A stretch of DNA of 64,000 bases from an uncultured Eggerthella sp. (lineage in GTDB: Bacteria; Actinomycetota; Coriobacteriia; Coriobacteriales; Eggerthellaceae). The stretch covers positions 1 to 64,000 of the forward strand of contig CALLDI010000012.1 in NCBI GenBank assembly GCA_937998355.1, written 5' to 3'. A program made the position numbers and the translations under genes. The notes beneath the pieces were generated by a model. The model did no database searches, was not told where the DNA came from, and saw only the letters and a list, made by a program, of their open reading frames with translations. Shown here one piece after another: positions 48,779-57,800 of this stretch (position 1 is its first letter; every line of letters begins with the position of its first letter).

Positions 48779-49831
48779 ATGAAATTGACCACGCGTGACG
48801 ATCGCATCCTTCAAGAACATCAGATGCTCAGCGACCAGGCAGCCCATTCGGATAGGTCCCTTGGGCGCGATCGGGCATCGGAGGAGGATCGATTCCGCAA
48901 CGTCTATCAGAAGGACCGCGACAAGATTCTGCATACGAAGGCGTTCCGTCGTCTGTCTCATAAGACGCAGGTGTTCCTCGCGCCTGTGGGCGATCATTAT
49001 CGGACGCGCCTCACCCATACGCTCGAGGTCGCACAGATCGCGCGCACCATCGCGCGTGCGCTCGGGCTGAACGAAGACCTCACCGAAGCCATCGCGCTCG
49101 GTCACGATCTGGGTCACACGCCGTTCGGGCATGTGGGCGAAGAATCCATCAGTCGCTGTCTTGCTATCCATCGCGGGCTCGATCCTGAAGCTCCCGAAAG
49201 CAAGACGCTCTATCGCCACAACGTGCAGAGCTTGCGTGTGGTGGAAGTGATCGAGAACGACGGCAAGGGCCTCAATCTCACCGAAGAGGTGCGTGATGGT
49301 ATCGTCTGTCATACGGGTTCGACGCGAGCGAAGACCTTCGAAGGACGCATCGTCGCTACGGCTGACCGCATCGCGTACGTGAATCACGATATCGATGACG
49401 CGCTGCGCGCTGGAACGTTGCTCGAGTCCGATCTGCCCGAATCCACGCATCGCATCATCGGCGAGAACCATGCCGATCGCATCCAGACGCTCGTTGAAGA
49501 CATGATCGTCACGTCCGATGCGAAGGGCGACATCGCCATGAGCGAGCCGATCTGGGATGCCATGATGGAGCTGCGCAGCTTCCTCTTCGATAAGGTCTAC
49601 ACGTCCGACCAGGTCATGCGCGAGGTGTACAAGGCTCGCCATTTGGTCGAGGACTTGTTCAACTACTTCGTTCGTCATTACGATGAAGTGCCGGCGGAAT
49701 ATCGTGCGCTGGCGGGGGACGATCCATTGCGCGCGGTCACGGATCATGTTGCGGGCATGACCGATCGCTATGCGATCAACTTCTTCGAGGATATGTTCGT
49801 TCCGAAGTCCTGGAACGCGCAGCATCAGTAG
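48779..49831 (+). CDS. dgt: Deoxyguanosinetriphosphate triphosphohydrolase-like protein
   Basis: A 350-residue HD-domain dNTPase. Signature segments: HTKAFRRLSHKTQVF near 56, RLTHTLEVAQIARTIARALGLNEDL near 74-98, and the HD pair IALGHDLGHTPFGHVGEES near 104-122, then HNVQSLRVVE and TADRIAYVNHDIDDALRAG. It would strip triphosphate from dNTPs and control their pools. AAAGGAACC lies upstream. It ends the long co-directional run that began at the ABC-F gene. Confidence 0.92.
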   Translation: MKLTTRDDRILQEHQMLSDQAAHSDRSLGRDRASEEDRFRNVYQKDRDKILHTKAFRRLSHKTQVFLAPVGDHYRTRLTHTLEVAQIARTIARALGLNEDLTEAIALGHDLGHTPFGHVGEESISRCLAIHRGLDPEAPESKTLYRHNVQSLRVVEVIENDGKGLNLTEEVRDGIVCHTGSTRAKTFEGRIVATADRIAYVNHDIDDALRAGTLLESDLPESTHRIIGENHADRIQTLVEDMIVTSDAKGDIAMSEPIWDAMMELRSFLFDKVYTSDQVMREVYKARHLVEDLFNYFVRHYDEVPAEYRALAGDDPLRAVTDHVAGMTDRYAINFFEDMFVPKSWNAQHQ

Positions 49832-49888
49832 CGCCCTCATGCCTTCTGCCCAGCGCGGATGAAGGCGCACCGTTAGCTCATCCGCTTC

Positions 49889-49916
49889 TTGCTCACGCCA
49901 GACGTGAGAGTATACT
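49889..49916 (+). promoter_or_regulatory. azlC promoter with operator palindrome
   Basis: TTGCTC (49889-49894) and TATACT (49911-49916) are 16 bases apart. In the spacer, overlapping the -35, CTCACG (49892-49897) and CGTGAG (49903-49908) form an inverted repeat. The start would fall at about 49923, only two or three bases before the azlC ATG. Confidence 0.6.
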
Positions 49917-49925
49917 GGTTCGGTC

Positions 49926-50627
49926 ATGAAAAACCCGAGCATCGTCAAAGAAGCATTCAAGATGGCCGCACCGATCATGGTGGGCTATCTTTTTCTGGGC
50001 GTACCCTGCGGTATCCTCAGCCAATCGGTCGGTATGGATGCGCTGCAGGTCTTCCTGCTCTCGGCGCTCTTCTATTCCGGCGCAGGCCAGTACATGATCC
50101 CGAACATGTGGCTGCTCGGTTCTCCCATGGCAGCTATCATCGCCAGCGTGACCTTGGTCAATTCCCGTCAGATGCTCTATGGCGCATCGCTGTCGCGTTT
50201 CTGCGAGAACGTGAGCAAGCCGCTCACGTTCCTCTATGGTGCGACCGTCACCGATGAATCCTTCGCGGTGAACGTCGTGAAGCTCGAGCAGGGGAAGTGG
50301 AACATCAAGGGTGCGACGCTCGTGAATCTCTTCTCGCAAAGTTCTTGGGCGCTCTCCAACGTGCTCGGTGTGCTGCTGGGCAGTCTACTCTCGGTGCCTA
50401 CTGCTCTCGCATCGTTCGCTATGACCAGCATCTTCTTGTGCTTGTTGTTCTCTCAGCCTTCAACGAAGGGCAATATCGCTGCCGCGGTGGTAGCGGTGCT
50501 CGGTGTCTATCTGGCGAAATGCGTAGGACTTTCAGGTCCTGCCATTCTGATCGGCGCGCTGCTCGGTGTGGCTGCGGGCATGATCGTCGTGCGAAAGGAG
50601 CGTGTTTCCGCCCATGGGTTGGACTGA
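49926..50627 (+). CDS. azlC: AzlC-type branched-chain amino acid exporter, large subunit
   Basis: A 233-residue membrane protein of the LIV-E family (AzlC/YgaZ), with about six hydrophobic segments. The signature FKMAAPIMVGYLFLGVPCGIL near 11-31 and SGAGQYMIPNMW near 56-67 are seen, with SVTLVNSRQMLYGAS near 79-93. It exports branched-chain amino acids together with AzlD. No ribosome site is visible, and the promoter lies so close that the mRNA is probably leaderless. azlD starts within its 3' end. Confidence 0.9.
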   Translation: MKNPSIVKEAFKMAAPIMVGYLFLGVPCGILSQSVGMDALQVFLLSALFYSGAGQYMIPNMWLLGSPMAAIIASVTLVNSRQMLYGASLSRFCENVSKPLTFLYGATVTDESFAVNVVKLEQGKWNIKGATLVNLFSQSSWALSNVLGVLLGSLLSVPTALASFAMTSIFLCLLFSQPSTKGNIAAAVVAVLGVYLAKCVGLSGPAILIGALLGVAAGMIVVRKERVSAHGLD

Positions 50628-50937
50628 TTTCGCGCTCATAGGATTGGGGTGCGCCATCACCATCCTCATCTTCCGCACGGTTCCGCTCTTCGCGCTGCGC
50701 GGTCGCGAGCTGCCTGCTTGGCTCGCTCAAGCGCTCGCGTTCATCCCGCCTGCCGCGTTCGCTGCGCTCATCGCGAACGATATCCTGAACCCCGGCATGT
50801 TCGATGCAGGATTGTGGCCAGCAGCCATTCCGATCATCGCGGCGCTCATCGTCATTCCGGTCGCCGTCAAGACGAAGTCGTTGGTGTGGAGCATCGTCGC
50901 AGGGGTAGGGTCGTACGGATTGCTCCTGCTCATCTAG
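50602..50937 (+). CDS. azlD: AzlD-type branched-chain amino acid exporter, small subunit
   Basis: A 111-residue membrane protein with about four hydrophobic segments, the partner of AzlC. The family segment RTVPLFALRGRELPAWLAQALAFIPPAAFAALI spans about 25-58. A GTG at 50602 or an ATG at 50614 could be the start; both lie inside azlC, so translation is coupled. Confidence 0.88.
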   Translation: MFPPMGWTDFALIGLGCAITILIFRTVPLFALRGRELPAWLAQALAFIPPAAFAALIANDILNPGMFDAGLWPAAIPIIAALIVIPVAVKTKSLVWSIVAGVGSYGLLLLI

Positions 50938-51051
50938 TGCGAGATCGTGCGCATTATGGTCGTACGGTGCGGGAAACGGGTCTAGGGAAGGTGCTTTCAC
51001 CGTTGGATGTGCGCGTTCGTCCGTTCGAGCGAGAATTTTTGAAAAAGTCGC

Positions 51052-51080
51052 TTGCGCCCGTACATACCTGAACGTATAAT
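51052..51080 (+). promoter_or_regulatory. Promoter of rplS
   Basis: TTGCGC (51052-51057) and a perfect TATAAT (51075-51080) are 17 bases apart, 70 bases before the rplS start. A -35 with TTGC is shared with the tRNA and azlC promoters. Confidence 0.7.
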
Positions 51081-51149
51081 TATCAGCTGTGTCTCTGACA
51101 TCACGAATGTACTCATACATCAAGTAATTGGATATAGAAGGATTTAGAC

Positions 51150-51494
51150 ATGGATATCATCCGCGCGATCGAACAACAGCAGATCAACCCCGAGGTCGCA
51201 GACTTCAATGTTGGCGATACGGTGAAGGTTCACTATCGCATCAAGGAAGGCGACCGCGAGCGTATTCAGGTTTTCCAGGGCGACGTCATTCGTCGTCACG
51301 GTGCATCCAACCGCGAAACCTTCACGGTTCGCAAGATCAGCTTCTCCGTTGGCGTTGAGCGTACGTTCCCTGTTCATTCTCCGAAGATCGAGAAGATCGA
51401 GGTCGTTCGTCGTGGCGATGTCAGCCGTGCCAAGCTCTACTACCTGCGCGATAAGGTCGGTAAGGCTGCGAAGATCAAGGAAAAGGCATTCTAA
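51150..51494 (+). CDS. rplS: 50S ribosomal protein L19
   Basis: A 114-residue bL19, the normal length. Recognised by FNVGDTVKVHYRIKEGDRERIQVFQG near 19-44, VIRRHG, ETFTVRKISFSVGVERTFPVHSPKIEKIEVVRRGDVSRAKLYYLRD over 56-101. It lies at the 30S-50S interface. It is monocistronic here with its own promoter and terminator; the common partners rpsP, rimM and trmD are not adjacent. GAAGGA precedes the ATG. Confidence 0.97.
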   Translation: MDIIRAIEQQQINPEVADFNVGDTVKVHYRIKEGDRERIQVFQGDVIRRHGASNRETFTVRKISFSVGVERTFPVHSPKIEKIEVVRRGDVSRAKLYYLRDKVGKAAKIKEKAF

Positions 51495-51521
51495 GTCTTG
51501 CCCTTGCGATCTGATACTATT

Positions 51522-51547
51522 AAAAGGCACCTTTTGGTGCCTTTTTT
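51522..51547 (+). terminator. Terminator of rplS
   Basis: AAAAGGCACC (51522-51531) pairs with GGTGCCTTTT (51536-51545) around TTTT, and the T-run continues to 51547. Confidence 0.92.
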
Positions 51548-51603
51548 CATGTTCGAGCGATGCTCGAAAAGACGCTTCAAGAATGAATGAAAAGGAATCC
51601 TCG

Positions 51604-53295
51604 ATGGACAAGCTCATCAATCGCAAACGAATCGCAGCACTCTTGGTCATCATGCTCACGCTCTCGCTGGCGTTCACTCAGGTACCCTGGGTAGCGTATG
51701 CGGATGGCGAAGATGTAGAGAACAGCGTGCTTTCGCAGATCGATGAGACGACTCTGCAGGATGGCGAAGAACCCGCGCTCACCACGCAAGCTGACGATAT
51801 CGCCAGTGGAACGCTGGGCGATTGTAATTGGGCCATCGATGCTGATGGCGTGCTCTCCATCACGCCGGGAACGGGCAATAGCTTCCAAGTGGAATGGCCC
51901 ATTTCAGGCGAAGCTGCGCCATGGAAGGAATGGAGACATGAGATCCGTTCAGTAGAGATTCCGAGCCGCATCGTAGCATCGGGAAAGTTGCGGGGCATGT
52001 TCAATTCTTGCTCCGCGCTCGTTTCTGCCGATCTTTCGAATCTCGATACCATCTCTGTGACCGAAATGTCTGCCATGTTCAAAGACTGCTCCGCGCTCAA
52101 GAGCCTCGACCTTTCAGGTCTTGATACCGCTTCAGTCATCGATATGCGTTTGATGTTCAGAGGTTGTTCTTCGCTCACGAGCTTGGATCTCTCGTCCTTC
52201 GATACTGCATCCGTCACGGATATGGCGGAGATGTTCTTCGGCTGCACCTCTCTTTCGAACCTTGTTGTTTCGAGCTTCGACACGACGCACGTGCAGAACA
52301 TGAGCGAGATGTTCCGTAACTGTTCGATGCTCGCCACGCTCGATGTGTCGAACTTCGATACTTCTTCTGCAACGGATATGCAGTGGATGTTCCGCGGTTG
52401 CTCGTCGATCAACAGTCTCGACCTTTCTGGGTTCGACACTTCGGCAGTGACCAACATGAATTCGTTGTTGGGCGGTTGTTCGATGCTCAAGACCGTGAAG
52501 TTGGGCGCTCAGTTCTCGTTCAAGGGTGCGAATGGCATGGATGGGGCCGTGATGGCCACGTTGCCCACGGGTAGCTGGCTTTCGGAGGTTGCTGACAAGG
52601 ATAAGGTCTATACAGCTGATGCTATCGCACAGGATCGCAACGATCTGGCGGATACCTATCGTAAGGTCGCGCTCGTCAAGAACGTGAAGCTGGCCGGAGT
52701 TCAGGCTCCTGTAGCAGGGGCTGCGGTAACGCCCATCGATGCGAAGCTCGAGGCTACTGCTGGTCTGCTCGCATCGAGTGCTGTGAATGCTTCCTGGAAC
52801 GGTAGTTTCGCGAAGGATGCGAACGGTAACGATGTGTTCGTTGCGGGGAATACCTACACGTTCTCGGTCGATGTCGCGCTCGGCAGCGATGCGGTCAGGG
52901 ATGACGGTTTCGCGCTCGTGGCTGACGATGGCTTCACGGTCACGCCGGGGGCTTTCAGTGGTGCGCCCGTGGGGCCGACGGGGCAGACCTATAGCTTCAC
53001 GGTCTCTTATACGGTTTCTACGCCGGGGTCTCAACCACCTGCGGGCGACGGCGCGACCACGGATAACGAGACCCCGGATAACGAGGCTGCGGATCCGGAT
53101 AGCGCCGATTCTGCACCGAATCAAACGGCTGAACCCGATCAGGAGAGTGGCGACTCCGCAGCAGGCGTCCTTCCTGCTATGGGTGATAGCATGCTCATGC
53201 TCGCGAGTCTCGTCCTTCTTGCAGGCGCGGGCATCGCAGTGCACCGAGCAGCGCTTCGTCGCAAGGCGTTCGCGCACGCGAAGCATGCCCGCTAG
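51604..53295 (+). CDS. BspA-like surface protein with DUF285 repeats
   Basis: A 563-residue exported protein. A signal peptide (about 1-34, cleavage after AYA) leads to about seven repeats of some 24 residues (MFxxCSSLxSLDLSxFDTxxVTDM), the DUF285 variant of BspA leucine-rich repeats, over roughly residues 120-280. A beta-rich region (about 350-470) follows, then a Pro/Asp/Glu-rich stalk. The end is a sortase-like sorting signal: LPAMGD, a hydrophobic stretch and an RRK...KHAR tail; Met replaces the usual Thr of LPxTG. AAAAGGAA precedes the ATG. Likely host or biofilm adhesion, inferred from the family. Confidence 0.85.
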   Translation: MDKLINRKRIAALLVIMLTLSLAFTQVPWVAYADGEDVENSVLSQIDETTLQDGEEPALTTQADDIASGTLGDCNWAIDADGVLSITPGTGNSFQVEWPISGEAAPWKEWRHEIRSVEIPSRIVASGKLRGMFNSCSALVSADLSNLDTISVTEMSAMFKDCSALKSLDLSGLDTASVIDMRLMFRGCSSLTSLDLSSFDTASVTDMAEMFFGCTSLSNLVVSSFDTTHVQNMSEMFRNCSMLATLDVSNFDTSSATDMQWMFRGCSSINSLDLSGFDTSAVTNMNSLLGGCSMLKTVKLGAQFSFKGANGMDGAVMATLPTGSWLSEVADKDKVYTADAIAQDRNDLADTYRKVALVKNVKLAGVQAPVAGAAVTPIDAKLEATAGLLASSAVNASWNGSFAKDANGNDVFVAGNTYTFSVDVALGSDAVRDDGFALVADDGFTVTPGAFSGAPVGPTGQTYSFTVSYTVSTPGSQPPAGDGATTDNETPDNEAADPDSADSAPNQTAEPDQESGDSAAGVLPAMGDSMLMLASLVLLAGAGIAVHRAALRRKAFAHAKHAR

Positions 53296-53344
53296 GGAAG
53301 CTTCGAACAGCTGCTCGTTCGGGTCGCTCCTTTGCAAACGATAG

Positions 53345-54124
53345 ATGGCATCCATCGCTGAAATACAGAAACGATTGAAGGCAGCGAATGCTGACGAGTT
53401 TTCTGCGCTCGAGGCGGAATTCGCGCAGGACTCCCGCAAGGGCGTGCGAAGTGCGCTCGCATCGGCGCGCAAACGCCTCGAGAAAGAAGCTCTTGAACAG
53501 CAGCGTTTGGCTGAGCTCTATCGCTTCGAGCAAGAATTGACCGACGGCAAGGTAGCGGTCGGCCTCGACGAAGTGGGCCGTGGCCCGCTGGCAGGCCCGC
53601 TCAGTGTCGGCGCTGTCGTGCTCGATCCTGCCGTTGAAGCCATACCGGGGCTGAACGACTCGAAGCAGATCAAAGAAGCGGATCGTCCTGCTGTCGCTGA
53701 AGCGGTCAAGCAGGCTGCGCGCGCGTATGCGATCGTTCATATCCCGCCTCGCGATATCGACGAATTCGGCATCATGGCGTGTCTGAAGCGCGCTTTCACG
53801 CAGGCGGTCGCTCGGATCGAAGAGCAAGGCGTGCAGGTCGACGCGATCCTGCTCGACGGAAATCCGCTCGGCATCGATGCGCGCGAGGTGAACGTCGTGA
53901 AGGGTGATGCGAAATGCGCGTCCATCGCGGCCGCGTCGGTGATCGCGAAGGTCGAGCGTGATGCGCTCATGGTGGCCTATGATGCCGAATATCCAGGTTA
54001 TGACTTCGCTTCCTCGAAAGGCTATGGAAGCGCAGCGCATCGTCAGGCGATCGAGGGAAAAGGGTTGAGCCCTATCCATCGCGCTTCATTCTGTACGAAC
54101 TTCGTTCAGGATACCTTGTTCTAG
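53345..54124 (+). CDS. rnhB: Ribonuclease HII
   Basis: A 259-residue RNase HII that removes ribonucleotides from DNA-RNA hybrids. The catalytic acids are the DE in VGLDEVGRGPLAGPL (near 75-76), D in LLDGNPL near 169 and the later KGDAKCASIAAASVIAKVERD segment near 185-205. An N-terminal extension of about 65 residues, with a predicted helical pair, precedes the catalytic domain. No ribosome site is strong at the ATG at 53345. It begins a repair/competence cluster rnhB-yraN-comM-dprA. Confidence 0.93.
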   Translation: MASIAEIQKRLKAANADEFSALEAEFAQDSRKGVRSALASARKRLEKEALEQQRLAELYRFEQELTDGKVAVGLDEVGRGPLAGPLSVGAVVLDPAVEAIPGLNDSKQIKEADRPAVAEAVKQAARAYAIVHIPPRDIDEFGIMACLKRAFTQAVARIEEQGVQVDAILLDGNPLGIDAREVNVVKGDAKCASIAAASVIAKVERDALMVAYDAEYPGYDFASSKGYGSAAHRQAIEGKGLSPIHRASFCTNFVQDTLF

Positions 54125-54246
54125 CAGCCCATCTGCGTATTTGAGATTTCTTTCAGAAAAACGTGAGCTCTTGCGCGCGAGCGCGTGAGATTATCTTCAG
54201 ATTCAGTTAAGGTTTCGTCCCTATCCTTGAGAACAAGGAGGTAGGA

Positions 54247-54666
54247 ATGGAACTGACCCAAGCCACAGAACAAGATGAAGAAGTTGCCGAAGCTGCATCT
54301 TCTTGCCCTTCGAAAGAACTCGGTAGGAGGGGAGAGGAAGCGGCCGCGAAGTATCTGAAGCGCCGCGGATTCGAAGTGCTCCAACGCAATTGGACGTGTT
54401 TTGCGGGAGAGGCGGACATCATCGCCTTGCAGGAAGACACGTTGTGCTTCGTCGAAGTGAAGACGCGCACGAGCGTCAAAAAGGGGTTTCCTTCCGAAGC
54501 GGTCAACCAGCGTAAGCGCGATCGTTACGAACGGATAGCTGCCTGCTATCTGAAGGAACATGCCTACGAAGACCTGCGCGTTCGTTTCGACGTGATCTCG
54601 ATCCTCGTGCTCGGCCCCGACCGTGCGTTCCTGCGTCACCACATCAACGCTTTCGGCTCGATGTGA
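54247..54666 (+). CDS. yraN: YraN/UPF0102 family nuclease-fold protein
   Basis: A 139-residue protein of the UPF0102 family with the PD-(D/E)XK-like core: LGRRGEEAAAKYLKRRGFEVLQRNW near 28-52, AGEADIIALQEDTLCFVEVKTR near 58-79. The family resembles Holliday-junction resolvases, but its role is unproved. AAGGAGGTA precedes the ATG. It lies between rnhB and comM, the usual order. Its stop is seven bases before the comM start. Confidence 0.9.
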   Translation: MELTQATEQDEEVAEAASSCPSKELGRRGEEAAAKYLKRRGFEVLQRNWTCFAGEADIIALQEDTLCFVEVKTRTSVKKGFPSEAVNQRKRDRYERIAACYLKEHAYEDLRVRFDVISILVLGPDRAFLRHHINAFGSM

Positions 54667-54673
54667 GGCATCC

Positions 54674-56215
54674 ATGGCGCAGTTATCGTTCAAGGTCCAG
54701 AGCGCGGTCCTTCATGGCGTGCAGGCGCTTCCCGTCCAGGTCGAAGTGCTCATCAGTAGCGGCATCCCGTCCTTCTCGATCGTGGGCATGCCGGATGTGG
54801 CGATTCAGGAATCACGAGAGCGCGTGAGAGCTGCCATTCGTTCGGCGGGCTTTCGCGTTCCTGCGGATAAGATCGTCATCAATCTTGCGCCCAGCTCGCT
54901 TCGTAAGACCGGCTCTGGTTTCGATCTGCCCATCGCGCTCGCGTTGCTCGCGGCCACAGGTCAAATACCTACGTGTCATCTTGAACGCATGCTCGTAGTA
55001 GGTGAATTGTCGCTCGAAGGATCGGTACGCAGCGTCGCAGGACTCATCCCGTACCAGCAGTGTGCGCGGGAGTTGGGTCGTTCGCTGCTCACCGGCAACA
55101 CCGATCATGGGGCGATCCCTGTTTCGGGGGTCACTTGCTACGCGCTCGAGCATCTCCGTCAGATCACGCGCGAAGAGCTTCCTCTCATGCCGTTCTCGGC
55201 TCCTGAGAACTGCGCCTACCGCTACGACTTCGCGGAAGTGATCGGGCATGATGCGGCGAAGCGCGCGCTCCAGGTGGCGGTGGCGGGCGACCATGGCATC
55301 ATCATGATGGGGTCGCCTGGCGCAGGCAAGACCTTGCTCGCGCAATGCGTTCCGAGCATCCTACCTCCTCTTACTGAAGAAGAGAAGATCCAGACCGCCA
55401 TCGTGCATTCGGTGTTGGATGGCGATCTGCGTGAGATATACGGTGGCCTGCGTCCGTTTCGCATGCCGCACCATAGCGTCACTGCAGCAGGGCTTTTGGG
55501 AGGCGGAAATCCCGTTCGTCCTGGCGAGGTTTCTCTCGCGCACAATGGCGTGCTCTTCATCGACGAGCTCTCCGAGATGCGAAACGATGTTCTGCAGCAA
55601 CTCAGACAGCCCCTCGAGGAAGGTATCGTGCATCTGACGCGAGCGGAAGGGTCATTCGTCTTTCCTGCGCGATTCATGTTCATCGCGGCCACCAATCTTT
55701 GTCCATGCGGTTACTTCGGCGACCCTGAACATGAATGTACGTGTAGTCAGTACCAGATCCAGCGCTATCAGGCCAAGATCGGTGGTCCGTTGCTCGATCG
55801 TATCGATATTCGCATCGATGTTGAGCGTACCGATCTCTCCAAGCTCGAGCAGGTGCGACCGGGGAAGAGTTCTGCGCAACTGAAAGAAGAGATCCTCGCT
55901 GCGAGAGCGTTCAAGAATGAACGCTGTCTCGAACAGGGGACGGCGAAGAACTTTCTTACGCGTTCTTCGCATGCAGCAGGACAGACGAGCAAGCGCAAGA
56001 CCTTGCTCGATCTATTCGATGCCTGCTCGCTCAGCAAAGAGGCGAAAGCGTTTCTTGAGCTCGCCGTCCAGACGAGCGGGTTGAGCACGCGCTCGATCAT
56101 CAAGATGCTCTCTTTGTCTCGCACGATAGCCGATCTCGCTCGGTCGCTTTCGGTGGAAGAGGAACATATCGCAGAGGCCTATGCGCTGCGCTTTCAGACG
56201 AGCGATGATCACTGA
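54674..56215 (+). CDS. comM: ComM / Mg-chelatase-like AAA+ ATPase
   Basis: A 513-residue helicase-like protein that helps branch migration in natural transformation. An N-terminal Lon-like domain (VEVLISSGIPSFSIVGMPDVAIQESRERVRAAI near 22-54) is followed by the AAA+ domain with Walker A MGSPGAGKTLLAQ near 218, Walker B GVLFIDELSEM near 293 and a zinc-like CPCGYFGDPEHECTCS near 346-361. The C-terminal domain ends in GLSTRSIIKMLSLSRTIADL. The ATG at 54674 is taken as start. dprA follows after 16 bases. Confidence 0.93.
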   Translation: MAQLSFKVQSAVLHGVQALPVQVEVLISSGIPSFSIVGMPDVAIQESRERVRAAIRSAGFRVPADKIVINLAPSSLRKTGSGFDLPIALALLAATGQIPTCHLERMLVVGELSLEGSVRSVAGLIPYQQCARELGRSLLTGNTDHGAIPVSGVTCYALEHLRQITREELPLMPFSAPENCAYRYDFAEVIGHDAAKRALQVAVAGDHGIIMMGSPGAGKTLLAQCVPSILPPLTEEEKIQTAIVHSVLDGDLREIYGGLRPFRMPHHSVTAAGLLGGGNPVRPGEVSLAHNGVLFIDELSEMRNDVLQQLRQPLEEGIVHLTRAEGSFVFPARFMFIAATNLCPCGYFGDPEHECTCSQYQIQRYQAKIGGPLLDRIDIRIDVERTDLSKLEQVRPGKSSAQLKEEILAARAFKNERCLEQGTAKNFLTRSSHAAGQTSKRKTLLDLFDACSLSKEAKAFLELAVQTSGLSTRSIIKMLSLSRTIADLARSLSVEEEHIAEAYALRFQTSDDH

Positions 56216-56231
56216 CCATGAAAGGATACCG

Positions 56232-57149
56232 ATGAGAGAACTGCGTCCGACAAAACCGCTCGAAGGAAACCGTTTCGTCCTTTCCTATGGAGGAGAGGGC
56301 TATCCTGATGCGCTCATGAACGTGCCCGATCCGCCGCGCAAGCTCTATGGGGTGGGGAATCCAGGTGTGCTCGACACGGGACTTGCTATCATCGGCGCGC
56401 GAAAAGCGACACCGTATGGGCGCACGGTCGCCAAGAAATTCGCGAAAGCGGCTGCCGAACACGGCATCACCATCATCTCGGGTGGTGCGCTCGGATGCGA
56501 TACAGCGGCTCATGTGGGCTGCTTGGAAGGAGGAGGCGCTACGGTGGTGGTGTTGGGTGGCGGATGCGATCAGCTCTATCCTGAAGCGAATCGCGATCTG
56601 TTCCAAGAGATCATCACCAAGGGCGGGGCGGTCATCTCCGAACAGCAGTGGCAGTTCCCGCCCATGCCCTATACGTTCCGCGCACGCAATCGCATCATCG
56701 CCGGGCTCAGTCGCGCGACGCTCATCGTGGAAGCGGGGCTGCCTTCAGGAACCTTTTCGACGGCGGATGATGCGCTCTCCGCGAATCGCGATGTACTGGT
56801 GGTGCCAGGGGCTATCACCTCGCCTCATTCGCGCGGTGCGAACAGGCTGCTCTATCAGGGTGCGACACCCATCGTGGATGACGAGACGTTCGAAGACGTG
56901 ATCACCGATCTGTTCGGATGCATGAAGATACAGGATATGCGGCAAGCCGAGGTAGAGAATAAGTCCTTGCTCTATCAGGCGCTTCAAGCTGAAACGCTCT
57001 CGATCGATGCGCTCATGCAACGCGATGGTATCGGTGCGCCCGATGGCAGCAAACGCCTTGCGTGGCTAATGGTGGAGCTTGCGAAGCTCGAACATGAGGG
57101 TTTCATAGAGAGATTTCCGAATGGATGTTATGGCGCGACGGTGATGTAG
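56232..57149 (+). CDS. dprA: DNA-processing protein DprA
   Basis: A 305-residue DprA/Smf that loads RecA on incoming single-stranded DNA. The Rossmann part shows AIIGARKATPYGRTVAKKFA near 53-72, IISGGALGCDTAAHVG near 81-96, VVLGGGCDQLYPEAN near 107 and FPPMPYTFRARNRIIAGLS near 144-162. A degenerate winged helix ends the protein (EGFIERFPNGCYGATV). The N-terminal SAM-like domain is short or missing. AAAGGA precedes the ATG at 56232. The last codons are duplicated 3.2 kb downstream beside trmFO. Confidence 0.93.
   Translation: MRELRPTKPLEGNRFVLSYGGEGYPDALMNVPDPPRKLYGVGNPGVLDTGLAIIGARKATPYGRTVAKKFAKAAAEHGITIISGGALGCDTAAHVGCLEGGGATVVVLGGGCDQLYPEANRDLFQEIITKGGAVISEQQWQFPPMPYTFRARNRIIAGLSRATLIVEAGLPSGTFSTADDALSANRDVLVVPGAITSPHSRGANRLLYQGATPIVDDETFEDVITDLFGCMKIQDMRQAEVENKSLLYQALQAETLSIDALMQRDGIGAPDGSKRLAWLMVELAKLEHEGFIERFPNGCYGATVM
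57089..57114 (+). repeat. dprA 3'-end repeat, copy 1
   Basis: These 26 bases are identical to 60354-60379. After them, the next 35 bases up to and including the stop codon are about three-quarters identical between the copies. Copy 1 is inside intact dprA; copy 2 is a remnant. The pair brackets the TetR-MerR-CPBP module. Confidence 0.85.
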
Positions 57150-57185
57150 TGCTGTGCTCGAGATCAGGTTGATCGTTCTGTCCCG

Positions 57186-57779
57186 CTAAGTGCATAGTTT
57201 TTGTAGGTACGCGCGCAGGGCCTCATTTGCTTTTGGGCGCGACATGGTCGCGGGGGCGGCGAGTATTTGGAGGGTGAGTCCGTCGACGAATGCCTGCAGG
57301 CTCGATGCCTCAAGTTCAATGTCTAAGTCGACGCGCATCAGCCCTGCTGCTATTAAAGATTCAATGCAAGAGCGTGCCGTGTTTCTAAGGAGTGCTTGCA
57401 TCGCGGCGCTCGTTTCTGCGAGTGACCGATCAACGAGTGCTTCTGCAGTGAAAGCGAGCCATGTTCTTGCTTCTGCTTCTCGTGTTTCGTCAAGAGGGAG
57501 CAACTCTAAAAGCGTGCGCTCTACCATGGTGAGCGGATCGTTGGAATAAGTCGACACTGCATCGATGCGGGTTGCAGCATTCTCTACCGCTTGATTCATG
57601 GCAAAGAGATAGATGTCTTTCGTGCTCTTGAAAACGTGCTGGACAGAGCCAACGGATAGGTGCGAGGCTTCTGCTATGTTGCGTACTGTAGCGCTTTTGA
57701 GCCCGCTCGTAGCAACAAGATCCCAGACAGTCTTGGCGATGAGTCGTTTTCTTTCTTCGGTATCGATATTTCGTGGCAT
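57186..57779 (-). CDS. TetR-family transcriptional regulator
   Basis: A 197-residue TetR regulator. The helix-turn-helix lies in residues 10-55: LIAKTVWDLVATSGLKSATVRNIAEASHLSVGSVQHVFKSTKDIY. The ligand domain has no recognised specificity; the C-terminus resembles BetI/TetR_C_6 types. AAAGGAAG precedes the ATG. It is divergent from a small membrane-protein gene, with two overlapping palindromes between them, so it probably represses both. The base composition is lower in GC than dprA. Confidence 0.88.
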   Translation of the reverse strand: MPRNIDTEERKRLIAKTVWDLVATSGLKSATVRNIAEASHLSVGSVQHVFKSTKDIYLFAMNQAVENAATRIDAVSTYSNDPLTMVERTLLELLPLDETREAEARTWLAFTAEALVDRSLAETSAAMQALLRNTARSCIESLIAAGLMRVDLDIELEASSLQAFVDGLTLQILAAPATMSRPKANEALRAYLQKLCT

Positions 57780-57800
57780 GCGCTTCCTTTCTGAAGAATA

